5,696 nt of DNA from Candidatus Melainabacteria bacterium (GTDB lineage Bacteria; Actinomycetota; Actinomycetes; Mycobacteriales; Pseudonocardiaceae): contig CAJCJE010000532.1 of the NCBI GenBank assembly GCA_903970565.1, positions 1 through 5,696 on the forward strand, read 5' to 3'. Under the pieces are notes generated by a model. That model made no database searches. It had not been told where the DNA came from and saw nothing but the letters and a program-made list of their open reading frames with translations. Positions 1 through 5,185 of the stretch are shown here, in pieces. The translations under genes and the position numbers were made by a program. The number at the start of each line of letters is the position of its first letter. The first letter of the stretch is position 1.

Positions 1-546
1 GTCGGGGATGAACTGCCAGAGGTGGTCGGCGGTGCCGCTGTCGTCGAACTGCACGACCTGCGCCGAGTCGGCGGTCGACATGTTGGCGACGGCCAGCACC
101 TTGGTGGAGTTGAGGTTCTGGATGCGGACGTTGCCGTCCGGGATCAGCCGCCAGAGGTGGTCGGCCGTGCCGGTGTCGTCGAACTGCACGACGTCGGCGG
201 AGTCCGCCGTGGACATGCCGGAAACGCCGAGCACCTTGCCGGAGTTCACGTTCTGCAACCGGAACCAGCCGTCGCCGTTGTCGATCAGCAGCCAGCGGTG
301 GTCGGCGGTGCCGCTGTCGTCGAACTGCACGACCTGCGCCGAGTCGGCGGTGGACATGCCGGAAACGCCGAGCACCTTGCCGGAATTCACGTTGCGCACC
401 TTGACCAGGCCGTTGCCGGTGTCCATCAGCTGCCAGCGGTGATCGGCGGTGCCGTTGTCGTCGTACTGGACGATGTCGGCGGAGTCGGCGGTGGACGCAT
501 TGGCGACGGCCAGCACCTTGCCGGAGTTCTGGTTCTGGATGCGGCA
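1..546 (-). repeat. Tandem ricin-type lectin repeats (four visible), period 141/141/135 bp
   Basis: The 3' part of the GH127-like gene encodes four copies of a 45-47 residue unit with the pattern NSGKVL, then STADSA, VVQFDD, GTADH and W. The Asn of NS(G/T)K is encoded at 526-528, 385-387, 244-246 and 109-111, giving spacings of 141, 141 and 135 bp. The QxW position of classical ricin B repeats reads HxW here. DNA identity is high: 21-75 equals 297-351 exactly (55 bp), and 210-243 equals 351-384 exactly (34 bp). A beta-trefoil uses three such units, so four plus an open end implies a second trefoil or an irregular array. Binding to galactose, xylan or arabinan is known for such modules, but the ligand here cannot be told. 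Confidence 0.88.
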
Positions 547-2553
547 GTTCGGGCCCGGGGTGCCCCAGGTGCTGCTGCCGCCGGTCTGCGGGAAGGCCGT
601 GATGCGCAGTCGGGCCGCGCCCATCGGGATGAGGGTGACCTGCTGGGTTGGCGAGGTGGTGGCGACCGGACCGTTCTGGAGCAGGCCGACCACGTTCTGG
701 CTGTCGGCCGTCCAGTCCGTGATCTGCTGGGCCTGCGCGGTGATCTGTAGCGGCGCGTTCGCCAGGTTGAACGGGTCGTTGGCATTGCCCGTCTCGGTGA
801 CGGTGAACTGCTGGTTGGGCAGCAGACCGTAGTTCCAGTCCGAACCCGCGTCGACCTCGTACTGCGGCCACTGCGTGCTGCCGGAGACCACGCTCCACTC
901 CTCGTCGATCTTGAGCGAGAAGGTCAGCGCGCCGTAGTTCACCGAGACCGCGTTGTGGTTGGCCGACCAGGTACTGACGCTCGGCTGACTGGGCAGCGTC
1001 AGCACGACGGTGTCGCCGTTGCTCCAGGTCCGGGTGACCGTGGCGAACCGGGGGCCACCGGAGACCGCGATCGCGCCGCCGTTGACGGTCAGGCTCGGTG
1101 AACCGCACCAGGCCGGGATGCGCAGCGTGAGGGGGAACGATGTCGAGCCGGACATACTGAGCTTGAAGGTGATGGTGTCGTTGAACGGGTAGGTCGTCTG
1201 TTCGGTGATGGTGACCGAGCTGCCGCCGCTGACCTGCGCGGTGACCGTGGACGGGCCGTAGAGGGCGGCGGCGAGACCGCCGGCGGGAGTAGCCAGCCAC
1301 ATCTCCTCGATGAAGTAGGGCCAGCCCTGGCCGTAGTTGTGCGGGCAGCAGCGGTACTGGTCGACGCCGGGCAGGTAGGCCTGCATGGCGAAGCCGTTGT
1401 CGAACTGGCCGAGGGTCTTCGCGACGTCGTCGAGCTGGATGCTGTTCGCGCTGGTGATGTAGTGCGCGACTTTGCCCTGCGGGTCCAGCGCCGCCGGCAG
1501 CATGTTGAAGGCGAGCTGCTCGGTGCGGTCGGCCCAGATCGGGTCACCGGTGCTGCGGGTGAGAATTTCGTTGCTGGCCATGAACTCGACGATGCCGCAG
1601 GTCTCGAAGCCCTGCCGGGGGTCGGCGTAACCGGGGCGGGCGATCTCGTCGCCGGCGAAACCGCCGCCGGGGAACTGGCCGTAGGTGTCCATCATGGCGG
1701 CGAAGTTCTGGTAACTGGCCTGCTGGTCGGAGGCGACGCCGGACAGGGTCCAGTACTGGGCGGGCTCGCGGAAGCCCTGGGAGAAGTTGACATTGTGCAG
1801 CGAGGCGATGTTGTTCACCCAGTTCGCCGAGTTCTGGTGGATCGTGGTGGCCAGGCTCAGCAGGCTCGCATCGCCGGTTTGGTTGTACAGCCAGAAGATC
1901 ACGTCGAGGGTGTCGCCCCAGCGGGTGTTGCCCCAACCCGCCGTGTACACCGAGGTCGGCTGCGCGGCCATGAACTGGAAGTACTTGGTCAGGAACGGCA
2001 CGATGCGCGCGTCGTTCTGGTATTCCGCCCAGGAGCGCAGCGCGTGGGTCATCGGCATGTACGGCCAGAAGTCGACGCCGCCGTTGAGGGAGGTGCGCAG
2101 CTCGGTGGGGCCGAAGAAACCGTCGGAGGCCTGGGTGGCGAGCACGGCGTCGATCCACTTTTCGGTGTCGGCCGCGACGGTGGCATCGCCGGTCAGGTAG
2201 CCGAGGTCGCCGTAGCCGCGCAACCAGTAGGGCACCTCCTCCCAGCCGACCTGGCTGGGCGTCACCCAGCCAGTGGTGGAGAAGTCGAGGAAGTGCGATT
2301 CCTGCTGGTACTGCCCGTTGAGGCCGTTGAGCTGGTAGTCCAGCTGGGTCGCCAGCCAACCCTGCGGCCGGACCGCGCCCGGCGGCAGCCGCAGGAACGC
2401 GGCGGGCTGGAGGGGCGCGGCGTTCACCGGGTACTGGGCGCCCGAGGCGAGCGGGCGCGGGGCGGCCGTCGCGGTAGTCACCCCGGCCAGGCCGGTGAGG
2501 GCGGTGGTACCGAGGACGGCGAAGGTGCTTTTGAGGAACGTGCGACGCTGCAT
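1..2553 (-). CDS. Tat-exported GH127/DUF1680 beta-L-arabinofuranosidase-like enzyme with C-terminal ricin-type lectin repeats (partial, C-terminus beyond window)
   Basis: 851 codons read without a stop from an ATG at 2553 to the left edge, so the C-terminus is missing. The N-terminus MQRRTFLK is a classic twin-arginine signal, followed by a hydrophobic stretch and a probable cleavage near residues 30-31. Residues about 35-410 match the DUF1680 (alpha/alpha)6 catalytic fold. An FETC motif (E317, C319) and a CCPHN motif (C402, C403) correspond to the Glu-Cys-Cys-Cys zinc site of GH127 HypBA1, where the first Cys of the CC pair is the nucleophile. E303, in GGGFAGDE, is the probable acid/base. 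Residues about 410-665 look like beta-sandwich domains. Ricin-type repeats start near C670, with Trp at 707, 754, 801 and 846. Family knowledge suggests hydrolysis of beta-L-arabinofuranosides in plant glycoprotein or pectin. Related families in the same superfamily (for example GH146) cannot be excluded, so substrate is open. An alternative in-frame TTG start at 2559 sits 6 nt after AGGAG and would add two residues. A LacI-type operator lies upstream. Confidence 0.9.
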   Translation of the reverse strand, partial: MQRRTFLKSTFAVLGTTALTGLAGVTTATAAPRPLASGAQYPVNAAPLQPAAFLRLPPGAVRPQGWLATQLDYQLNGLNGQYQQESHFLDFSTTGWVTPSQVGWEEVPYWLRGYGDLGYLTGDATVAADTEKWIDAVLATQASDGFFGPTELRTSLNGGVDFWPYMPMTHALRSWAEYQNDARIVPFLTKYFQFMAAQPTSVYTAGWGNTRWGDTLDVIFWLYNQTGDASLLSLATTIHQNSANWVNNIASLHNVNFSQGFREPAQYWTLSGVASDQQASYQNFAAMMDTYGQFPGGGFAGDEIARPGYADPRQGFETCGIVEFMASNEILTRSTGDPIWADRTEQLAFNMLPAALDPQGKVAHYITSANSIQLDDVAKTLGQFDNGFAMQAYLPGVDQYRCCPHNYGQGWPYFIEEMWLATPAGGLAAALYGPSTVTAQVSGGSSVTITEQTTYPFNDTITFKLSMSGSTSFPLTLRIPAWCGSPSLTVNGGAIAVSGGPRFATVTRTWSNGDTVVLTLPSQPSVSTWSANHNAVSVNYGALTFSLKIDEEWSVVSGSTQWPQYEVDAGSDWNYGLLPNQQFTVTETGNANDPFNLANAPLQITAQAQQITDWTADSQNVVGLLQNGPVATTSPTQQVTLIPMGAARLRITAFPQTGGSSTWGTPGPNCRIQNQNSGKVLAVANASTADSADIVQYDDNGTADHRWQLMDTGNGLVKVRNVNSGKVLGVSGMSTADSAQVVQFDDSGTADHRWLLIDNGDGWFRLQNVNSGKVLGVSGMSTADSADVVQFDDTGTADHLWRLIPDGNVRIQNLNSTKVLAVANMSTADSAQVVQFDDSGTADHLWQFIPD

Positions 2554-2565
2554 CGTCAACTTCTG

Positions 2566-2570
2566 CTCCT
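2566..2570 (-). promoter_or_regulatory. Shine-Dalgarno of the GH127-like gene
   Basis: The minus strand reads AGGAG here. It lies 12 nt before the ATG at 2553, which is long, but only 6 nt before an in-frame TTG at 2559. The spacing favours TTG; codon preference favours ATG. The Tat motif is intact with either start. Confidence 0.5.
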
Positions 2571-2664
2571 GACCTGCCAGGCCGAGATGGCGAATGAATT
2601 TCGGTCATGTGCCGGCGTCGGGAACGACACCCGAGCAACTGTCAACGCTAACGGCCGCCGGAAA

Positions 2665-2693
2665 GATTTACAACGTTGTACCCACGTTGTAAA
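2665..2693 (-). promoter_or_regulatory. Possible promoter of the GH127-like gene, overlapping the operator
   Basis: On the minus strand a -35-like TTTACA (2693-2688, five of six consensus bases) is followed after 17 nt by a weak -10-like TAAATC (2670-2665). Both boxes fall inside the arms of the inverted repeat at 2667-2693, as expected if a repressor blocks polymerase. The start of transcription would be near 2658, giving a leader of about 100 nt. The -10 match is poor, so this is tentative. Confidence 0.35.
2667..2693. promoter_or_regulatory. Candidate LacI-family double operator
   Basis: TTTACAACG (2667-2675) and CGTTGTAAA (2685-2693) form perfect 9-bp inverted arms. Within them, TACAACGTTGTA (2669-2680) is a perfect 12-bp palindrome centred on CG, the usual form of LacI-family operators in actinobacteria. 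The right arm ACGTTGTAAA forms a second half-site whose CG centre lies 11 bp from the first, about one helical turn. It sits 114 bp upstream of the GH127-like gene's ATG and 127 bp beyond the GH76 stop, so it most likely controls the GH127-like gene in response to a sugar. No regulator gene is in the window. Confidence 0.6.
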
Positions 2694-2751
2694 TACTGTG
2701 AACGAGTCAACAAGAATCGCTGGTCAAACCTGATCACTGCCCACGACGCGC

Positions 2752-2792
2752 GGGTGGTCCGGTATGCCCGCACACGGCACACCGGACCACCC
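2752..2792 (-). terminator. Hairpin terminator downstream of the GH76 gene
   Basis: GGGTGGTCCGGT (2752-2763) pairs perfectly with ACCGGACCACCC (2781-2792). The stem continues after one mismatch with TGCC/GGCA (2765-2768 with 2776-2779), leaving a 7-nt loop. It begins 28 nt past the GH76 stop. No T-run follows on the minus strand, which is common for actinobacterial terminators. It separates GH76 transcription from the GH127-like gene. Confidence 0.65.
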
Positions 2793-2820
2793 ATGACACG
2801 TGGTCTGAACCAGCACCTGA

Positions 2821-4344
2821 TCAGCTGCCGACGTTCATCAGGTCCAGCGCGGACTGCTGGCGCGCCGCGTCGGACTGGTCGACGGGGCCGGCCCACATCA
2901 GGCCGTACTGGTCGGCGGTGTTGCGGTCGTTGGCGTAGGCGGAGTTCGCCTGCTGTTGCAGGTAGGCGGTGTAGGGGTGGGCGGACAGTTCCGAGTTCAG
3001 CTCGGCCAGGCCGCGCACGTAGGCGCCCTTGAACGACGGGCCGTCGGCGCCGCCACCGCCCGCGGTCTCGCCGGGGTCGTGCAGGATGCCGTTGGTGTTG
3101 AGGGTGGTGCTGGTGGTCGATGCGTTGGCCAGAGACTGCGCGGTGGTCAGCAGGCTGCCGTTGCCGGTCGCGAGGTAGAGCTGGGTCAGCGCGGCCAGCG
3201 GCACACCCTGGTTGTAGGTGTAGACGGGGGCGCCGTTGTTACCGCAGGTGGTGAGGTCGATGCCGTCGTTGATCAGGTCCGAGCTGTTGATCATGCCGCT
3301 GGCCGCGAACCAGGTCCAGCCGGCCTGGGCGCGCTGGAGGTAGGTGGTGTCGCCGCTGATGTGGTTGTGCAGGGCCGCGTTCAGTTCGATGTAGAGGCCG
3401 TTGGCGATCGCGTTCTTGTAGGTTTTCGCCGTGCTCCACCAGATTCCGCCACCGCAGGTGGAGTCCCAGTAGGAGGCCATGTAGTTGGCGTCGGTCTCCG
3501 CGGTGCTGAGATACGCGCTGTTGCCGGTGAGTTCGTAGGCGTCCAGCCAGGCCAGGCCCCACCAGCCGGTGTCGTCGAGATAGCCGTCGGTGAAGTTGCC
3601 GCTCTGCGCGTTGAGGTTGAGGTTGTAGGTGTTGGCGATGATGTACTCATAGCTGGCCATGCCGCTGTCGCGGATGTTGTCGATGATCGCGGTCAGCGCG
3701 TTGGCCGAGTTCCACCAGCCGGTCGTGTTGAACAGGCCGGTCGAGGGGTTGTAGTACTCCATCAGCGCGGTGGCCGCGGCTGTCTTGTCGCTGCCGGCAT
3801 TCCAGGTGGTCCTGGCCCAGCTCGTGCAGTTGATGGTGCTGGAACCGGCCGGCAGGCCGCAGGCACGCAGCAGGCCGTAGCCGTTGGTGTTCCAGTTGTC
3901 GGAGTTGTACATCAGGGTTCGCCAGCCGGTGTCGCCGGACGGGGTGATGGTGTCGCCGAGTTTGCTGCCGTCGGTCCAGGTCTGGCCGCCGTCGAAGGAC
4001 CGGTCCATCCATACCTCGTCGCCGGCCGCGCCGTTGACGATCGCGGCCCAGCCCATGTCGTCGCCGTCGTCCATGTGCAGTTGCAGTTGTCTGCTCCCGG
4101 CGGCGGTGGTCACCGCGATCCGGTCGTTGACCGCGAGGGCGGGATCTCTGGTGTCGCAGTACTTGTCGCAGATGGAGGTGTTCGCGTCTGACGTGACCGA
4201 GGGTGTCGCGGTGCTCACCGAGGTGCCGGCGCCGGGTGTGGCGGGGGTGGTGGTCGCCGATGCGGTGCCGGTGGACACGGCCAATGCGAACACCGCCGCC
4301 ACCGGTAACACCGTGAATAGTGTGAATTTCCGGGACAATCGCAA
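2821..4344 (-). CDS. Secreted GH76 family (alpha-1,6-mannanase-type) glycoside hydrolase with uncharacterised N-terminal module
   Basis: 507 codons. The TTG at 4344 is chosen as start because AAAGGAG lies 6 nt upstream and the resulting N-terminus, MRLSRKFTLF, opens a clean Sec signal with likely cleavage after ASA (residue 30). An in-frame ATG at 4461 would put 39 polar residues in front of the signal, so I reject it. After a Thr/Ser/Pro linker (31-56), residues about 57-177 form a separate module with C59, C63, C162, C173 and an Asp-box, SFDGGQTW (116-123). The GH76 domain follows: paired W210/W211, YLDDTGWWGLAW with D257/D258 matching the catalytic Asp pair of the family, a TYKNAIANGLYIEL segment, YTYNQGV and a late FKGAYVRGLAEL motif. 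Family knowledge suggests endo-cleavage of alpha-1,6-mannan, as in fungal cell-wall mannan or actinobacterial lipomannan. Substrate is not proven. The gene appears to be its own transcription unit, ending at the hairpin at 2752-2792. Confidence 0.92.
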   Translation of the reverse strand: MRLSRKFTLFTVLPVAAVFALAVSTGTASATTTPATPGAGTSVSTATPSVTSDANTSICDKYCDTRDPALAVNDRIAVTTAAGSRQLQLHMDDGDDMGWAAIVNGAAGDEVWMDRSFDGGQTWTDGSKLGDTITPSGDTGWRTLMYNSDNWNTNGYGLLRACGLPAGSSTINCTSWARTTWNAGSDKTAAATALMEYYNPSTGLFNTTGWWNSANALTAIIDNIRDSGMASYEYIIANTYNLNLNAQSGNFTDGYLDDTGWWGLAWLDAYELTGNSAYLSTAETDANYMASYWDSTCGGGIWWSTAKTYKNAIANGLYIELNAALHNHISGDTTYLQRAQAGWTWFAASGMINSSDLINDGIDLTTCGNNGAPVYTYNQGVPLAALTQLYLATGNGSLLTTAQSLANASTTSTTLNTNGILHDPGETAGGGGADGPSFKGAYVRGLAELNSELSAHPYTAYLQQQANSAYANDRNTADQYGLMWAGPVDQSDAARQQSALDLMNVGS

Positions 4345-4350
4345 GTCGGG

Positions 4351-4357
4351 CTCCTTT
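4351..4357 (-). promoter_or_regulatory. Shine-Dalgarno fixing the TTG start of the GH76 gene
   Basis: The minus strand reads AAAGGAG, followed by six bases (CCCGAC) and then TTG at 4344. No ATG or GTG is equally well placed, and the signal peptide begins exactly at this TTG. Confidence 0.8.
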
Positions 4358-4592
4358 CCGGTGCCCCTGTGCCTGTCGGTATCCCGAGTTTCACACCGGA
4401 AAGCGGCGTCGTTATTCACAGTAATGAACTGACTGCTGGCAATAACCTGACTCCAGGACATTCACCAGGATCATGTCCGATTCGCGCGCGGTGGGTCATC
4501 ATCGCATTGGCTGGCATCCCAACACCGATAGTCCGACGCTGACACGGGTTCCGTCGTCGACGGCCATTATCCGAGCAGGCAGCGCGGGGAAC

Positions 4593-4597
4593 GGGAG
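4593..4597 (+). promoter_or_regulatory. Shine-Dalgarno of the SPI-like gene
   Basis: GGGAG lies 9 nt before the ATG at 4607, a normal spacing, and supports this start. Confidence 0.6.
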
Positions 4598-4606
4598 CGT
4601 GTATCG

Positions 4607-5020
4607 ATGTTGACGTTCGTGAAATCGCTGGGTGTATTGGCCGCCGCCGTCACCATTCCGTTAGTCGTCTGTGGGACCGCCTACGCCGATATACCCTTTG
4701 GGCAGCCGATCGACGGCAATTCGACCTACTACGACGACGCGGGTTACGGCGCCTGCGGGACGCAGATCGACGCATCCAGCCAGTACCTGGTCGCGGTGTC
4801 GGCCGCCTACTGGACAACGGCCAACCCGAACGACGACCCGCTGTGCGGCAACGTGTCGGTTCAGGTCATCTACAACGGGACCACGATCATGGTCCCGGTC
4901 GAGGACAAGTGCCCGAGCTGCGACAGCTCGCACATCGACCTGAGCGAACCGGCCTTCGCGGAACTCGCCGACACCGGGCTCGGCACCATCCCGGTCACCT
5001 GGGAGTTCGTCCAGTCCTGA
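4607..5020 (+). CDS. Secreted double-psi beta-barrel protein, homologue of Streptomyces papain inhibitor (SPI)
   Basis: 137 codons. Residues 1-27 form a Sec signal peptide with cleavage after AYA. The mature form begins DIPFGQ and is 110 residues, the size I recall for S. mobaraensis SPI. Recognisable shared blocks include GYGACGT, IDASSQ, WTTANPN, DPLC, DKCPSCD and HIDLS followed by AF. Four mature cysteines (C50, C80, C102, C105) fit two disulfides. The DKCPSCD-HIDLS segment is also typical of the RlpA/barwin/expansin-like double-psi beta-barrel. SPI is known as a secreted cysteine-protease inhibitor and transglutaminase substrate, and the inhibitory role here is inferred from likeness. C22 lies in the signal but is preceded by LVV, so no lipobox is present. 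The mature protein has one Lys, no Arg and 15 Asp/Glu, making it strikingly acidic. It stands alone, divergent from GH76 and convergent with the next gene. Confidence 0.9.
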   Translation: MLTFVKSLGVLAAAVTIPLVVCGTAYADIPFGQPIDGNSTYYDDAGYGACGTQIDASSQYLVAVSAAYWTTANPNDDPLCGNVSVQVIYNGTTIMVPVEDKCPSCDSSHIDLSEPAFAELADTGLGTIPVTWEFVQS

Positions 5021-5067
5021 ACACGGTGACCTGCCGACGGGGCTCTGAACAGTCTCCAGTGGACTGT

Positions 5068-5097
5068 GCGGCGCGGCCCGTTCGCCGGCCGCGCCGC
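5068..5097 (+). terminator. Hairpin terminator of the SPI-like gene
   Basis: GCGGCGCGGCC (5068-5078) pairs perfectly with GGCCGCGCCGC (5087-5097) around an 8-nt loop, 47 nt after the stop codon. A smaller stem, ACAGTC/GACTGT (5049-5054 with 5062-5067), precedes it directly. There is no T-run. Its position favours the plus-strand gene, but it could act in both directions. Confidence 0.65.
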
Positions 5098-5116
5098 CCG
5101 GACACGGCCACGCACA

Positions 5117-5161
5117 CCACCGGCGCGCCACTCGCCCGACAGGGGAGTGGCGCGCCGGTGG
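5117..5161 (-). terminator. Hairpin terminator of the substrate-binding protein gene
   Basis: CACCGGCGCGCCACTC (5118-5133) pairs without mismatch with GAGTGGCGCGCCGGTG (5145-5160), and one further C-G pair closes the base. After a one-base bulge the stem resumes with CCC/GGG and a GACA loop. It begins 24 nt beyond the minus-strand stop. There is no T-run on either strand. With the hairpin at 5068-5097 it insulates two convergent genes. Confidence 0.75.
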
Positions 5162-5185
5162 GGGCTGGTCCTCGGCGTCGGCCGG

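Larger units (their letters stand above)
4345..4606. other. Divergent intergenic region between the GH76 and SPI-like genes
   Basis: This 262-bp stretch must hold the promoters of both neighbours, but none is convincing. For GH76, the minus strand has TTGCCA (4442-4437) with a weak GTGAAT 17 nt later. For the SPI-like gene, CATTAT (4565-4570) could be a -10 box, but no -35 is correctly spaced. Two inverted repeats may be protein sites: an imperfect 19-bp palindrome at 4411-4429 (GTTATTCAC/GTAATGAAC) and GGACAT/ATGTCC (4456-4461 and 4473-4478). The ACAACGTTGT operator found upstream of the GH127-like gene is absent here. Confidence 0.4.

Noticed and set aside
1..546. Regular repeats considered as a CRISPR or satellite array
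   Set aside because: The repeats stay in frame, encode ricin-type lectin units and have no unique spacers.
1544..2638. 364-codon minus-strand open frame overlapping the GH127-like gene
   Set aside because: It is a shifted frame of the same strand, Arg/Pro-rich, and does not encode the recognised domains.
2640..2645. Perfect -35-like TTGACA on the minus strand upstream of the GH127-like gene
   Set aside because: The bases 16-19 nt downstream are GC-rich and do not resemble a -10 box.
1339..2733. 464-codon plus-strand open frame
   Set aside because: It is codon-for-codon antisense to the GH127-like gene, whose motifs (Tat signal, FETC, CCPHN) are unmistakable. Its product is an Arg/Gly/Val-rich composition artefact of high GC.
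2956..4191. 411-codon plus-strand open frame
   Set aside because: It is in register antisense to the GH76 gene and is Gly/Val/Ala-rich with no recognisable motif.
2821..4461. GH76 start at the ATG at 4461
   Set aside because: It adds 39 polar residues before an otherwise perfect signal peptide, while AAAGGAG with a TTG 6 nt later gives a proper start.
4664..4672. Possible lipobox Cys (C22) in the SPI-like protein
   Set aside because: The preceding residues are LVV rather than a small residue at -1, and a better AYA cleavage site yields the known SPI-type mature N-terminus.
4661..5131. Minus-strand frame opposite the SPI-like gene
   Set aside because: It is antisense to a gene with clear family similarity and runs through the terminator hairpin.
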